DNA from: Cohnella algarum
Lineage (GTDB): Bacteria > Bacillota > Bacilli > Paenibacillales > Paenibacillaceae
Reading direction: 5' to 3'
DNA length: 64,000 bases
Assembly (NCBI RefSeq): GCF_016937515.1
Contig: NZ_JAFHKM010000002.1
Span: 2,041,001-2,105,000 of the forward strand
Made by a program: the position numbers and the translations under genes. Below, in pieces: positions 36,250 through 50,779 of this stretch (positions are counted from its first letter, which is position 1; the number at the start of each line of letters is the position of its first letter). The notes beneath the pieces are model-generated. The model made no database searches and was not told the DNA's origin. It worked only from the letters and a program-made list of their open reading frames with translations.

Positions 36250-37200
36250 ATGTCTCAAGCTTTATACGTTGGCGTCGATTTGGGCGGCACAGCGATAAAA
36301 GTCGGTTTATGCAACGCCGACGGGCAACTGCTTCGCATCAACGAAGGTCCGACGCAGACCGAACTCGGAACGGATGCGATTTTGGAAAACATCGCGTCGT
36401 ACGTGCGGGAGCTCGTTCCGCCGGGCACGCCCGAATGGGAGAAGGTTCAAGGCGTCGGCATCGGAATCGCCGGCTTCCTTGACATTCCGAACGGCATCAT
36501 CGACTTTTCGGCGAATCTTCCCTTTCGCAAAGTGCCCGTGAAAGCGATCGTGGAGGAGAAGCTGGGCAAACCGGTCAAAATCAATAACGACGCCAACGTG
36601 GCCGCTCTGGGCGAAGTTTGGGGCGGCGCGGGACGAGGGGTCGCCGATTGCGTCTGCTACACCCTCGGCACGGGAGTCGGCGGCGGCATTATCGTCGGCG
36701 GCCGGCTGATCGAAGGCTTCAGCGGGATGGCCGGGGAGCTCGGCCATATGTCGGTCGTTCCCGACCTTGAAGCGATTCAATGCGGCTGCGGCCAGATGGG
36801 CTGCCTGGAGACGGTGTCCTCGGCGACGGGCATTATCCGGATGGCCCGCGACGCGGTCGAGCGGGGCGACAGAACGTCGCTCTCGTATATCGAGGAGCTG
36901 ACGGCCAAGGACGTGTTCGACGCGGCCAAGGACGGCGACGAGGCGGCGCAGCGAATCGTTACCCGCGCGGCGTTCTACCTGGGCAAGTCGATGGCCGCGA
37001 TCGCCCTGATCGTGAACCCGCAGCGCTTCATTATCGGGGGCGGCGTGAGCAAGGCGGGCGAATTCCTCTTTTCGCAAATTCGCGAGTCGTTCGCCAAAAT
37101 GACCCCCGAAAGAGCCCGCAGCGGCGTCGACATCGTCGCGGCGGAACTGGGCAACAACGCGGGCGTCGTCGGCGCGGCTGGCTTGTTTCTCCGGGCATAA
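36250..37200 (+). CDS. glcK: ROK-family glucokinase
   Basis: 316 residues from ATG 36250. The ATP-binding DLGGTAIKVGLCNADG, the catalytic Asp in KINNDANVAALGEVWGGAG, and the ROK zinc site GHMSVVPDLEAIQCGCGQMGCLE with three cysteines are visible. It should phosphorylate glucose with ATP. Placement between trxB and rapZ is common in Paenibacillaceae. A hairpin at about 37205-37252 (AATGCGCC/GGCGCATT outer arms) follows. Confidence 0.94.
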   Translation: MSQALYVGVDLGGTAIKVGLCNADGQLLRINEGPTQTELGTDAILENIASYVRELVPPGTPEWEKVQGVGIGIAGFLDIPNGIIDFSANLPFRKVPVKAIVEEKLGKPVKINNDANVAALGEVWGGAGRGVADCVCYTLGTGVGGGIIVGGRLIEGFSGMAGELGHMSVVPDLEAIQCGCGQMGCLETVSSATGIIRMARDAVERGDRTSLSYIEELTAKDVFDAAKDGDEAAQRIVTRAAFYLGKSMAAIALIVNPQRFIIGGGVSKAGEFLFSQIRESFAKMTPERARSGVDIVAAELGNNAGVVGAAGLFLRA

Positions 37201-37204
37201 TCGA

Positions 37205-37252
37205 AAATGCGCCGCTTGCCGGTGAACGCTGCCGGCTCGTTGGCGCATTATT
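37205..37252 (+). terminator. Possible hairpin terminator after glcK
   Basis: AATGCGCC and GGCGCATT arms enclose an inner GCCGG/CCGGC stem. Only ATTGT follows, so termination may be partial. Confidence 0.45.
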
Positions 37253-37291
37253 GTCATCATTCGACCATTTTCGGACTTAAGGAGACTGCTC

Positions 37292-38182
37292 ATGGAAACG
37301 CTAGGAGCGAAACCGACGCTGGTCATCATTACGGGAATGTCGGGCGCGGGCAAAACGATTGCCGTGCAGAGCATGGAGGACCTGGGCTTCTTTTGCGTCG
37401 ACAATTTGCCTCCGGTGCTCATTCCGAAATTCGCGGAACTGATCGACCAATCGCAAGGCCGCATCGCCAAGGTCGCTCTCGTCATCGATTTGCGGGGAAG
37501 AGAGTTTTTTACCGCATTGTCCGAGTCCCTTCAATACATCAGCGAACATTATACGATACGCAGCGAAATTTTATTTCTCGACGCCACGGATTCGGTGCTC
37601 GTCCAGCGCTACAAGGAAAGCCGCCGCCGGCATCCGCTCGCTCCGGAAGGCATGCTGCTCGAAGGAATCCGTTCGGAACGGAAGCTGCTTGAGGACTTGA
37701 AGGGCGGGGCTTCCCAGGTAATCGACACGAGCAATTTGAAGCCGGCCCAGCTCAAGGAACGGATCGTCGGCCGGTTTACGAATCTGGATCGGAATACGAT
37801 TTCGATTCAAGTCACCTCCTTCGGATTCAAATACGGAGTCCCGATCGACGCCGATCTGATTTTCGACGTCCGCTTTTTGCCCAACCCCCACTATGTGGAG
37901 CAATTGCGGCCGAAAACCGGGCAGGATGCGGAAGTGTACGATTATGTCATGAAATGGCCCGAAACGCAGACCTTCCTGTCCAAGCTGCTCGATATGCTGC
38001 AATTTTTGCTTCCCATGTACCACAAGGAAGGCAAAAGCCAGGTCGTCATCGGCATCGGGTGCACGGGCGGCAAGCATCGTTCGGTGGCGCTCGCCGAATA
38101 TCTCGGACGGATGCTCGGCACGAGCGAAACGGAGACGGTCCGCGTCAGTCATCGGGACGCGGAACGCGATCGTCATGGATAA
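37292..38182 (+). CDS. rapZ: RNase adapter protein RapZ/YvcJ
   Basis: 296 residues. GTP/ATP-binding protein with P-loop [20 protein letters not shown] and the family segment [13 protein letters not shown]; the C-terminal half has [18 protein letters not shown]. In Enterobacteria RapZ delivers a small RNA to RNase E; in Bacillus YvcJ acts in competence by an unclear route. It starts the rapZ-yvcK-whiA-HPr string. ATG with AAGGAG upstream. Confidence 0.96.
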   Translation: METLGAKPTLVIITGMSGAGKTIAVQSMEDLGFFCVDNLPPVLIPKFAELIDQSQGRIAKVALVIDLRGREFFTALSESLQYISEHYTIRSEILFLDATDSVLVQRYKESRRRHPLAPEGMLLEGIRSERKLLEDLKGGASQVIDTSNLKPAQLKERIVGRFTNLDRNTISIQVTSFGFKYGVPIDADLIFDVRFLPNPHYVEQLRPKTGQDAEVYDYVMKWPETQTFLSKLLDMLQFLLPMYHKEGKSQVVIGIGCTGGKHRSVALAEYLGRMLGTSETETVRVSHRDAERDRHG

Positions 38183-38194
38183 GGCGGTGAGGCA

Positions 38195-39184
38195 ATGAAG
38201 AGACCGGCCAAAGGGGCCGAGCGGAATCCCCGGATCGTCGTGATCGGCGGCGGTACGGGACTGTCGGTTATGCTTCGGGGGTTGAAGCAGAAACCGCTGG
38301 ATATTACCGCCATCGTCACGGTCGCGGATGACGGAGGCAGCTCCGGCATTTTGCGGGAAGAGCTGAGGATGCCGCCTCCGGGCGATATTCGCAACGTGCT
38401 CTCGGCGCTTGCCGACGCGGAGCCGCTGCTTGCGGATATGCTTTCGTACCGTTTTCAGAACGGGACAGGACTAGCGGGCCACAGCTTGGGCAACCTGATA
38501 TTGGCGGCCATTACGGATTTGTCCGGCGATTTCGTGACCGGCATCCGCGAACTGAGCCGGGTGCTTGCCGTGCGGGGGAGGGTGCTTCCCGCGGCGAACC
38601 AGGCGATCGTGCTCAAGGCGGAGATGACCGACGGCACGACGGTGACCGGAGAATCCGCCATTCCGAAGTCCGGACGAAAAATCCGGCGCGTCCTGATCGA
38701 GCCGGCGGATGTCGAAGCGCTGCCGGAAGCGGTCGAGGCGATCCGGGAAGCGGATGCGGTGCTCATCGGTCCGGGCAGCCTGTACACGAGCATCATTCCG
38801 AATTTGCTCGTTCCGAAGCTGGCCGAGGCGATCGTGTCCGCGAACGCCGTGAAAATTTTCGTCTGCAACGTGATGACCCAGCCGGGGGAAACCGACAATT
38901 ATTCGGTAAGCGATCATTTGAATGCGGTTCATGCGCATGTCGGGCATCATTTATTCGATTACGTGATCGTCAACGACGGGGAAATACCGCCGCAGGTGCA
39001 CAGCATGTACGCGGAGCAAGGCGCCAAAGCGGTCCACCTGGATCTGGACGAAGTGACTCGCCGGGGCTACAAGGTCATTGCCGACCGTCTCGTTTTGTTC
39101 CGGACGTATTTGCGGCATGATGCCGTGAAGCTGAGCGAGCACATTTATCAGCTGGTGGAAAACTGGATGCTTAGAAAGGAGTGA
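38195..39184 (+). CDS. yvcK: YvcK/MgfK-type gluconeogenesis and cell-shape factor
   Basis: 329 residues of the CofD-like family. N-terminal [20 protein letters not shown] binds a UDP-sugar in characterised homologues; further motifs are [28 protein letters not shown] and [16 protein letters not shown]. In Bacillus it is needed on gluconeogenic carbon sources and for normal shape. Starts 12 bp after rapZ; ends next to whiA. Confidence 0.95.
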   Translation: MKRPAKGAERNPRIVVIGGGTGLSVMLRGLKQKPLDITAIVTVADDGGSSGILREELRMPPPGDIRNVLSALADAEPLLADMLSYRFQNGTGLAGHSLGNLILAAITDLSGDFVTGIRELSRVLAVRGRVLPAANQAIVLKAEMTDGTTVTGESAIPKSGRKIRRVLIEPADVEALPEAVEAIREADAVLIGPGSLYTSIIPNLLVPKLAEAIVSANAVKIFVCNVMTQPGETDNYSVSDHLNAVHAHVGHHLFDYVIVNDGEIPPQVHSMYAEQGAKAVHLDLDEVTRRGYKVIADRLVLFRTYLRHDAVKLSEHIYQLVENWMLRKE

Positions 39185-39189
39185 GCGTC

Positions 39190-40125
39190 GTGTCTTTCGC
39201 GGCCCAAACGAAAAAAGAACTGACGATGGTGGACGCGGAGCCGTGCTGCGAGGTCGCGGAGCTGTCCGCGCTCATTCGGATGAACGGATCGGTTCAATTG
39301 ACGAACAAAAGGATCGTCCTGGACATCTCCACCGAAAATGCCGCGATTGCGCGCCGGATATACACCTTGATGAAGCGTCATTTCGCCGTGCCGACCGAGC
39401 TGCTCGTTCGCAAGAAGATGCGACTGAAAAAAAACAACGTCTACATCGTGCGCGTGCCCGCCGGCGTCGAGCCGTTGCTGAAGCAGCTTTACATTACGAG
39501 CGAAGGGTTTCAGTTTCATCCGACGATCGACAAGGAGCTCGTCCGCAAGCCCTGCTGCAAGCGCGCCTATTTGCGGGGAGCTTTTCTCGCGGGAGGCTCG
39601 GTCAACAATCCGGAAGGCTCGTCCTACCATCTGGAGATCGCTTCGATGTATGAGGAGCATTGCCGTTCGCTCGTCGAGCTCGCCAACAAGTTTCAGCTGA
39701 ACGCCCGGTTCATCGAGCGCAAAAAGGGCTTCATTCTTTATATCAAAGAAGGCGAAAAAATCATCGAATTTTTAAGCATCATCGGCGCGCACCAGGCGCT
39801 GTTCAAATTCGAGGATGTCCGAATCATGCGGGATATGCGCAATTCGGTCAACCGGATCGTCAATTGCGAGACGGCGAACCTGAACAAGACGATCGGGGCG
39901 GCCATCCGCCAGATCGACAACATCAAGCTGCTGCAGAAGGAAGTCGGGCTCGAGAACATGCCCGAAAGGCTTCGGGAAGTGGCCGAAATCCGCCTCAAGC
40001 ATCCCGATTTGAATTTGAAAGAAGTCGGAGATATGCTTAAGGGGCAGGTGAGCAAGTCCGGCGTCAATCACCGTCTCAGGAAAATCGACGAGTGGGCCGA
40101 AAAAATCCGCAACGGCGGGGCATAA
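39190..40125 (+). CDS. whiA: WhiA-family DNA-binding protein
   Basis: 311 residues from GTG 39190, which gives the usual N-terminus [13 protein letters not shown]; an in-frame GTG at 39181 is possible. N-terminal LAGLIDADG-like homing-endonuclease fold ([24 protein letters not shown]) and C-terminal helix-turn-helix ([25 protein letters not shown]). In Bacillus it influences chromosome segregation and division; in actinomycetes it controls sporulation. Third gene of the conserved string. Confidence 0.95.
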   Translation: MSFAAQTKKELTMVDAEPCCEVAELSALIRMNGSVQLTNKRIVLDISTENAAIARRIYTLMKRHFAVPTELLVRKKMRLKKNNVYIVRVPAGVEPLLKQLYITSEGFQFHPTIDKELVRKPCCKRAYLRGAFLAGGSVNNPEGSSYHLEIASMYEEHCRSLVELANKFQLNARFIERKKGFILYIKEGEKIIEFLSIIGAHQALFKFEDVRIMRDMRNSVNRIVNCETANLNKTIGAAIRQIDNIKLLQKEVGLENMPERLREVAEIRLKHPDLNLKEVGDMLKGQVSKSGVNHRLRKIDEWAEKIRNGGA

Positions 40126-40154
40126 CCGTATGGCGCAACCGTTCCAAACAATGC

Positions 40155-40160
40155 TATAAT
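40155..40160 (+). promoter_or_regulatory. Extended -10 promoter of the HPr-family gene
   Basis: TGCTATAAT: perfect -10 with the TGN extension, 71 bp before the ATG, and no good -35. It may add transcription to read-through from whiA. Confidence 0.55.
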
Positions 40161-40230
40161 AGGTGACAGACTACACACGCGGTGGGTCCCGGGTTCGGGA
40201 CGACGAAATTTGACAGGGGGTATCCGTTCC

Positions 40231-40500
40231 ATGACGAGACAGCCGGTGGTTGTTCGGCTTAAGACGGGGCTTCACGCCAGACCGGCGGCTTTATTTGTAC
40301 AAGAAGCCAATAAATTTTCCTCTGACGTCTTTGTTGAGAAAGACGACAAGAAGGTGAATGCCAAGAGCATTATGGGGATTATGAGTCTGGCGATCAGCTC
40401 GGGCACGGAAGTATTCATAAGTGCCGAAGGTTCGGACGCAGAGCAAGCTGTAACCGCTTTAGTCCAATTGGTCAGCAAGGAAGAACTGGAGAACCAGTAA
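40231..40500 (+). CDS. HPr-family phosphocarrier in the crh position, retaining His15
   Basis: 89 residues from ATG 40231. Both regulatory positions can be read: His15 in KTGLHARPAALFVQ and Ser46 in VNAKSIMGIMSLA. In Bacillus the gene after whiA is crh, whose product has Gln at position 15 and so cannot take part in sugar transport. Here His15 is kept, so the protein could be a true HPr, phosphorylated by enzyme I and by HprK, or serve both roles. A strong terminator follows. Confidence 0.93.
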   Translation: MTRQPVVVRLKTGLHARPAALFVQEANKFSSDVFVEKDDKKVNAKSIMGIMSLAISSGTEVFISAEGSDAEQAVTALVQLVSKEELENQ

Positions 40501-40514
40501 AATCCTTTAGCATC

Positions 40515-40537
40515 AAGCTCCCTCGAGGGGGCTTTTT
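40515..40537 (+). terminator. Terminator after the HPr-family gene
   Basis: AAGCTCCC-TCGA-GGGGGCTT hairpin followed by T residues, 14 bp after the stop codon. Confidence 0.9.
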
Positions 40538-40624
40538 GCATTTTATGGACGATTTTGCGTATGCTTGCAACCTTTTCCGCCCAAGATGCGTTTGTGAAGA
40601 CAAACAGGCGAAAGGGGTTCCGAG

Positions 40625-41401
40625 ATGAGGATGAAAGGGATGAAAATCGCGGCGGTCGTTCTGGCCGCGGCGGCAATCGGTTGGTACGGATTCGGACGAG
40701 GGGAGGCCGGTACGGTGGCGAATGCGGAGACGGCGACGGCGGCATCGGGTTCGGCATATGCGGTGAATACGGTGACGGTCGGAGCGGAGGGTTCGGTCAA
40801 GGCGGAGCCCGACGTCGCATACTTGAACGTCGGCGTCGAGACGCGCGGGTCGACCGCCCAGGCGGCGCAGCAGGCGAATGCGGAAACGTTCGCCGCCGTC
40901 GAAAAGGTGCTGTACGACACGTTCGCGATCGACAAAAAGGACGTCCAAACGACGGGGTTTCATGTAAGCCCGGAGTATAATTATACGGAGAAGGACGGCC
41001 AGGTTTTGAAAGGGTACGTGGCGGTCCATGAGATCCGGATTACGTACCGCAAGCTCGCGGACATCGGCAAGCTGCTGGACGCCTTGTCGGGAGCCGGCGT
41101 GAACCGGATGCAGGGCGTGACGTTCGATACGGAGAAGCGGGACGAGTACGAGCTGGAGGCGCTGAAAAAGGCGATGGAGTCCGCCGGGGCGAAAGCGGGC
41201 GTGCTGGCCGCCTCGGGCAATCGCCAGCTGGGAGGCGTCATCAACATCGTTCAGGGCGACGCCGCGCCGGTTCCGGTTCTCAGAGCCGGAACGATGGCCG
41301 AGGCGAAAATGCTGGCGGGCGACAGCGCGCAATCGTCTTCGGTGCAATCCGGCCAGATCGAGATTTCCGCGAGCGTAACCGTGCAATATGAGCTGAAATA
41401 A
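40625..41401 (+). CDS. SIMPL-domain (DUF541) secreted or membrane-anchored protein
   Basis: 258 residues. An N-terminal hydrophobic stretch (MKIAAVVLAAAAIGWYGFG) acts as signal peptide or anchor. The SIMPL domain follows (NTVTVGAEGSVKAEPDVAYLNVGVETRG ... to SATVQYELK-like end). Members form ring-shaped oligomers in other bacteria; function in Firmicutes is unknown. ATG 40625 or 40637; GGGG lies upstream of both. It is monocistronic. Confidence 0.9.
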   Translation: MRMKGMKIAAVVLAAAAIGWYGFGRGEAGTVANAETATAASGSAYAVNTVTVGAEGSVKAEPDVAYLNVGVETRGSTAQAAQQANAETFAAVEKVLYDTFAIDKKDVQTTGFHVSPEYNYTEKDGQVLKGYVAVHEIRITYRKLADIGKLLDALSGAGVNRMQGVTFDTEKRDEYELEALKKAMESAGAKAGVLAASGNRQLGGVINIVQGDAAPVPVLRAGTMAEAKMLAGDSAQSSSVQSGQIEISASVTVQYELK

Positions 41402-41425
41402 TCGTGGCAAAGGGCAGCGCTAGGG

Positions 41426-41467
41426 GGAAAGCCCCGTCGCTCCGGCATTCGGGCGGCGGGGCTTTCC
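41426..41467. terminator. Long hairpin after the SIMPL gene
   Basis: 15-bp stem (41426-41440 with 41453-41467, one G-U pair) made of GGAAAGCCCCG-type arms. No T-run follows, so it may stabilise or end transcripts by another means. The rest of 41402-41706 holds only this and the next terminator. Confidence 0.6.
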
Positions 41468-41591
41468 ATGTTCGATGGCTCGGTTTCGCAGCGGCAGCCC
41501 GGAGGCGGAATTAGCCCCCCTGTTCGCGATATCCCGTTCGCTCAGAGGGCCATCCGAACGGGCGCGCTTGTCCCGATGTCAAGGCAAAAGT

Positions 41592-41620
41592 AAAAACCCC
41601 CCGTTCATTCGAACGGGAGG
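41592..41620 (-). terminator. Terminator of the Sda-like gene
   Basis: On the minus strand CTCCCGTTC-GAAT-GAACGGGGGG forms a hairpin followed by TTTTT. Confidence 0.8.
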
Positions 41621-41706
41621 CGATTACGCGTTTGGTGGAAAGGCAAACCGTCAGAAAGGCAAACCGCAGGATTTATCTTGTCTTGCTTGGTCCGAATTTG
41701 TCAGGT

Positions 41707-41967
41707 TCAGGCTTTAAGCCTATGCTCCAACTGGCGGAGCTCGATGGCGTCTTCCAGCAGCTCGATGAATTCGGCCGACAAGTTCATCTTCTTGGCTTCC
41801 CGGTACACTTCCAACAGGTGTTCGTCTTTCAACGGGCGAAGCAGCGATGCTTTGTCGCTAAGGCTTCGCGCGGCAATCGCGTCGGAACTGCTCTTGCTGG
41901 TCGTGACTGAATCGTTTGCGGATGAGTTTCGCGGTACCAGCCGAATGATGTGGGACGTGCGGCTCAT
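41707..41967 (-). CDS. sda: Sda-like sporulation histidine kinase inhibitor, N-terminally extended
   Basis: 86 residues, with AAAGGGGGG before the ATG. The C-terminal 42 residues (LKDEHLLEVYREAKKMNLSAEFIELLEDAI and on) match the helical hairpin of Sda, which blocks the sporulation kinases KinA/KinB when replication is disturbed; B. subtilis Sda is about 46 residues. The first 40 or so residues are Ser-rich and low complexity, and are not part of the known domain. The gene stands alone between the SIMPL gene and clpP. Family call rests on one short motif, so moderate. Confidence 0.75.
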   Translation of the reverse strand: MSRTSHIIRLVPRNSSANDSVTTSKSSSDAIAARSLSDKASLLRPLKDEHLLEVYREAKKMNLSAEFIELLEDAIELRQLEHRLKA

Positions 41968-42094
41968 GGGGATCCCCCCTTTGCAAGATTCCTAGGGTTT
42001 AGCTAGATATGGTTGTTTATGGAATGTTTCTTGAGTTTAGAATAACACGATACAGGTTTTTCGCAGAGGGGGGATTCGCAGATTTGAATTCTTG

Positions 42095-42123
42095 TTGACA
42101 AAGGAAAACGTTTATGATATTAA
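42095..42123 (+). promoter_or_regulatory. Promoter-like sequence reading antisense into clpP
   Basis: TTGACA-17 bp-TATTAA on the plus strand, near consensus, immediately before the clpP terminator hairpin. No plus-strand gene follows for 1 kb, so any transcript would be antisense to clpP or very short. Confidence 0.4.
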
Positions 42124-42156
42124 AAGCCTCCCCGGCTCCAAGGGGAGCGGGGAGGC
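42122..42156 (-). terminator. Terminator of clpP
   Basis: Minus-strand hairpin with outer arms GCCTCCCC/GGGGAGGC and inner GCTCC/GGAGC, then TTTT. Confidence 0.88.
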
Positions 42157-42203
42157 AACGGGGGCGGACATCCGCCGCCATGCAAGCAAAGCGGACGCGA
42201 GCG

Positions 42204-42785
42204 TCAGATTTTCTCGATGACTTTGTCCACGAGGCCGTAAGCTTTCGCGTCTTCCGCATCCATGAAGTTGTCGCGGTCGGTGTCTTTCTCGATTTTTTCC
42301 AGCGGTTGCCCGGTGCGCTCGGACAAAATGCGGTTCAGCTTGTCGCGCATCTTCAAAATGCGGCGGGCCCTGATTTCGATGTCGCTGGCTTGGCCTTCGG
42401 CGCCGCCCAGCGGTTGATGGATCATCACTTCGCTGTTCGGAAGCGCGTAGCGTTTGCCTTTCGCGCCGGCGGCGAGCAGGAAGGCGCCCATCGAGGCGGC
42501 CATGCCGACGCAAATCGTGGAGACGTCCGGCTTGATGAATTGCATCGTGTCGTAAATCGCCATGCCGGCCGTGATCGATCCGCCGGGGCTGTTAATGTAT
42601 AAGCTGATGTCCTTCTCCGGATCGTCGGCGGCAAGGAACAGCATTTGCGCGATAATCGAATTGGCGACGACGTCGTTTACGCCCGATCCGAGAAAAATGA
42701 TTCGGTCTTTAAGCAAACGGGAATAAATATCGTAGGCCCGTTCGCCTCGATTGCTTTGTTCGATGACCATGGGTACGAAACTCAT
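42204..42785 (-). CDS. clpP: ATP-dependent Clp protease proteolytic subunit
   Basis: 193 residues from the ATG at 42785 (GAAGGAGG upstream). Catalytic triad: Ser in [11 protein letters not shown], His in VMIHQPLGG and Asp in DTDRDNFM. Forms the tetradecameric barrel fed by ClpC, ClpX or ClpE. A perfect CtsR operator overlaps its -35, so heat-shock control by CtsR is expected. Confidence 0.98.
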   Translation of the reverse strand: MSFVPMVIEQSNRGERAYDIYSRLLKDRIIFLGSGVNDVVANSIIAQMLFLAADDPEKDISLYINSPGGSITAGMAIYDTMQFIKPDVSTICVGMAASMGAFLLAAGAKGKRYALPNSEVMIHQPLGGAEGQASDIEIRARRILKMRDKLNRILSERTGQPLEKIEKDTDRDNFMDAEDAKAYGLVDKVIEKI

Positions 42786-42822
42786 AACATAACCTCCTTC
42801 AGTTAGGTGACGAAGTGATTCC

Positions 42823-42862
42823 ATCATAAATCATCCGAAACCAAAAGTCAAAGAAAGTCAAA
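42823..42862 (-). promoter_or_regulatory. clpP promoter with CtsR operator
   Basis: Minus-strand TTGACT-17 bp-TATGAT (42846-42851 and 42823-42828). The plus-strand heptad repeat AGTCAAA-GAA-AGTCAAA (42846-42862) fits the CtsR consensus RGTCAAANANRGTCAAA exactly and covers the -35 box. Confidence 0.9.
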
Positions 42863-42869
42863 CTTGGAC

Positions 42870-42900
42870 AAACAAAAAAACCGCGCCTCTTCGCGAAGGG
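42870..42900 (-). terminator. Terminator of the tRNA-Arg gene
   Basis: Minus-strand CGCG-AAGAGG-CGCG hairpin followed by GTTTTTTT, about 40 bp after the tRNA. Confidence 0.65.
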
Positions 42901-42931
42901 CTGGTCGTTCGGTCGTGCTTATGATGAATAT

Positions 42932-43006
42932 TGGCGCGCCCGTAGGGAATCGAACCCCAATCTCAGGCTCCGGAGGCCTGCGTCATATCCGTTGGACCAC
43001 GGGCGC
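42932..43006 (-). tRNA. tRNA-Arg (anticodon CCG)
   Basis: 75 nucleotides with encoded CCA. Acceptor stem GCGCCCG/CGGGCGC, anticodon arm CAGGC-CTCCGGA-GCCTG giving anticodon CCG, and T-arm loop GGTTCGATTCC. Reads CGG arginine codons, which are common in this genome. Confidence 0.95.
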
Positions 43007-43124
43007 ATACTTGAGAAGATTAACACGCTGAAAGTTTGACAGCAAGAGTTATTATAGGCCATTCCCTGATAAAAAGCAAGGGTTCGACAAAAATAATTAG
43101 GCCGGGAGGAAACGGCGGCCGCTC

Positions 43125-43153
43125 TTGCAAGAGACGGCGAGTTGCATTAAAAT
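43125..43153 (+). promoter_or_regulatory. Promoter of the cggR glycolytic operon
   Basis: TTGCAA-17 bp-TAAAAT, ending six bases before the CggR operator. Confidence 0.7.
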
Positions 43154-43158
43154 AAATG

Positions 43159-43194
43159 TGGGACTTAAAACGTAGTGGCGGGACATTTAACGTC
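43159..43194 (+). promoter_or_regulatory. CggR operator, tandem half-sites
   Basis: TGGGAC-N6-CGTA-N4-CGGGAC-N6-CGTC. This reproduces the spacing of the B. subtilis operator (CGGGAC-N6-TGTC-N4-CGGGAC-N6-TGTC) exactly. It lies just downstream of the promoter, so bound CggR would block transcription. Confidence 0.85.
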
Positions 43195-43251
43195 CAGCTA
43201 GACGGACCCGCATTCGTGCCGACTCCATCCGGCATTTGGGGAGGCCGGAAC

Positions 43252-45388
<2,137 letters not shown>

Positions 45389-45418
45389 TTCGCCTTACAG
45401 CTATATAGTCGTTACGGA

Positions 45419-45442
45419 GAAGAGGAGACGCGTCTCCTCTTC
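45419..45442. terminator. Perfect 24-bp palindrome between gap and pgk
   Basis: GAAGAGGAGACG/CGTCTCCTCTTC, no loop and no T-run. Could be a transcript-stabilising or processing hairpin, or an attenuator within the operon. Confidence 0.6.
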
Positions 45443-45636
45443 ATCCGCGATTCGGGATCGATTGACGGTACCGTCGCCCTTTCCGAATCGGCTCAAAATC
45501 GGCTCCAAATAAAACGGGTGCGTCTTGGGAAAGGCTAACGCAGCCGTTTTACTTGGATATAAGGACATTGCCGCGGACTTGTCTTTTTGAGGACGGTTCG
45601 CTTTAGAGCACGACCTATCGGGAGGAGATTGGACCT

Positions 45637-47584
<1,948 letters not shown>

Positions 47585-47585
47585 G

Positions 47586-49130
47586 ATGAGCAGCGCTCCG
47601 AAACCGGTTGCCCTCATCATTCTCGACGGCTTCGGCCTGCGGAACGACGTCACGGGCAACGCGGTCGCGCAAGCGAACAAACCGAATTACGACAAGTACT
47701 GGTCCGAATTTCCCCATACGCAATTGACCGCGCAAGGGGAAGCCGTCGGATTGCCGGAAGGCCAGATGGGCAACTCCGAGGTCGGCCACCTCAATATCGG
47801 CGCTGGACGGATCGTCTACCAGGACTTGACCCGGATCACGAAGTCGATCCGCGAAGGGGATTTTTACCGCAACGAAACGCTGCTCGCGGCGGCTCGCCAC
47901 GCCAAGCAAAACGGCAAGAAGCTGCACTTCTACGGCCTGCTGTCCGACGGCGGCGTTCACAGCCATATCGCGCACCTGTTCGCGCTGCTGGACCTGGCCA
48001 AGTCGGAGCAGCTTGACGAAGTTTACATTCATGCGTTTTTGGACGGCCGCGACGTTGCGCCGGACAGCGCGGTCGGGTACTTACAGCAGCTGCAAGCGAA
48101 GATCGACGAGGTCGGCATCGGCAAAATCGCCACGATCCAGGGCCGGTACTATGCGATGGACCGCGACAAGCGCTGGGATCGCGTCGAGAAATCGTACCGC
48201 GCCATGGTGTACGGCGACGGTCCGACCGCCGTCGATCCGGTTCAGGCGGTTAAAGCTTCGTACGAAAGCTCCGTCATGGACGAGTTCGTGCTGCCGACGG
48301 TCATCGTCGGCGCGGACGGCAAACCGGTCGGCCTCGTCGAATCGGGCGACTCGGTCATTTTCTTCAATTTCCGTCCCGACCGGGCGATCCAGCTTTCGCA
48401 GGTGTTCACGAACGAAGATTTTCGCGGCTTCGACCGCGGCGAGAAGGCGCCGAAGGATTTGCACTTCGTCTGCCTGACGCTGTTCTCCGAGACGGTCGGC
48501 GGCTTCGTCGCCTACAAGCCGAAGGAGCTCGACAATACGCTCGGCGAAGTGCTCGTGCAGCAGGGCAAGAAGCAGCTGCGGATCGCCGAAACCGAGAAGT
48601 ATCCGCACGTCACGTTTTTCTTCAGCGGCGGACGCGACGTCCAGCTGCCGGGAGAGACGCGGATTCTGATCAATTCGCCGAAGGTGGCCACGTACGACCT
48701 GAAGCCGGAAATGAGCGCCTACGAGGTCGCGGACGCCGCGGTGAAGGAAATCGAAGAAGACAAGCATGACGCGATCATTCTCAATTTCGCCAACCCCGAC
48801 ATGGTCGGCCACTCCGGTCTCCTGGAACCGACGATCAAAGCGGTGGAGGCGACCGACGAATGCCTCGGCCGCGTCGTCGACGCCGTTCTCGCGAAAGGCG
48901 GCGTGGCGGTCATCATCGCCGATCACGGCAACGCCGACATGGTCATCGACGAAAACGGCCGTCCGCACACCGCGCATACGACGAATCCGGTGCCGTGCAT
49001 CGTGACCAAGAAAGGCGTCGCGCTGCGCGACGGCGGCATTCTGGCGGATGTGGCGCCGACGCTGCTGACGCTGCTGGAGCTGCCGCAGCCGGCGGAGATG
49101 ACGGGCCAAACGCTGATTCAAAACGCTTAA
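47586..49130 (+). CDS. gpmI: 2,3-bisphosphoglycerate-independent phosphoglycerate mutase
   Basis: 514 residues from ATG 47586. Alkaline-phosphatase-type enzyme with two metals (Mn in Bacillus). Visible are [18 protein letters not shown] with a metal-binding Asp, the catalytic Ser in [17 protein letters not shown], and [14 protein letters not shown] with further metal ligands. The early in-frame start at 47565 would overlap tpiA and lacks a ribosome site. Confidence 0.98.
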   Translation: MSSAPKPVALIILDGFGLRNDVTGNAVAQANKPNYDKYWSEFPHTQLTAQGEAVGLPEGQMGNSEVGHLNIGAGRIVYQDLTRITKSIREGDFYRNETLLAAARHAKQNGKKLHFYGLLSDGGVHSHIAHLFALLDLAKSEQLDEVYIHAFLDGRDVAPDSAVGYLQQLQAKIDEVGIGKIATIQGRYYAMDRDKRWDRVEKSYRAMVYGDGPTAVDPVQAVKASYESSVMDEFVLPTVIVGADGKPVGLVESGDSVIFFNFRPDRAIQLSQVFTNEDFRGFDRGEKAPKDLHFVCLTLFSETVGGFVAYKPKELDNTLGEVLVQQGKKQLRIAETEKYPHVTFFFSGGRDVQLPGETRILINSPKVATYDLKPEMSAYEVADAAVKEIEEDKHDAIILNFANPDMVGHSGLLEPTIKAVEATDECLGRVVDAVLAKGGVAVIIADHGNADMVIDENGRPHTAHTTNPVPCIVTKKGVALRDGGILADVAPTLLTLLELPQPAEMTGQTLIQNA

Positions 49131-49170
49131 ATCGCCGACGCCGCGTTATCCAGCGGTCCGGACGAAATAA

Positions 49171-50490
<1,320 letters not shown>

Positions 50491-50532
50491 TTTCGCTTTT
50501 CGAAGCCCGCGCTTGCGATACATTTCCTTCGA

Positions 50533-50574
50533 AAGACGGATCCGACCGCGTTTACGCTCGGGTTCGTCTTTTTT
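50533..50574 (+). terminator. Terminator of the glycolytic operon
   Basis: AAGACG...CCGA and TCGG...CGTCTT arms followed by TTTTTT, 43 bp after eno. Confidence 0.85.
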
Positions 50575-50676
50575 ATTCGAAAAGAATTTCCGGGACAAAG
50601 TTCATCGCGGCCTTGGCGGCAATAGGCGGACCCGATCGGTGAACCAAATGCCATAAGAACACGGCCAAAACGGCGG

Positions 50677-50705
50677 TTTCGCGAAAGAAGGCGTTTCCCT
50701 ATAAT
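50677..50705 (+). promoter_or_regulatory. Promoter of the TIM-barrel isomerase gene
   Basis: TTTCGC-17 bp-TATAAT, 74 bp before the ATG. Perfect -10, weak -35. Confidence 0.6.
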
Positions 50706-50779
50706 GTGAGGTAGACATGCGCTTCGCCCACGCGGGAAAGCGCACGAATCGAATCGATACGTTCAGGAGGTTTTTTCCG

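Noticed and set aside
43156..43251. Longer N-terminus for CggR starting at 43156
   Set aside because: It would make the operator coding and lacks a Shine-Dalgarno; TTG 43252 has GGGGAGG and gives the usual family start.
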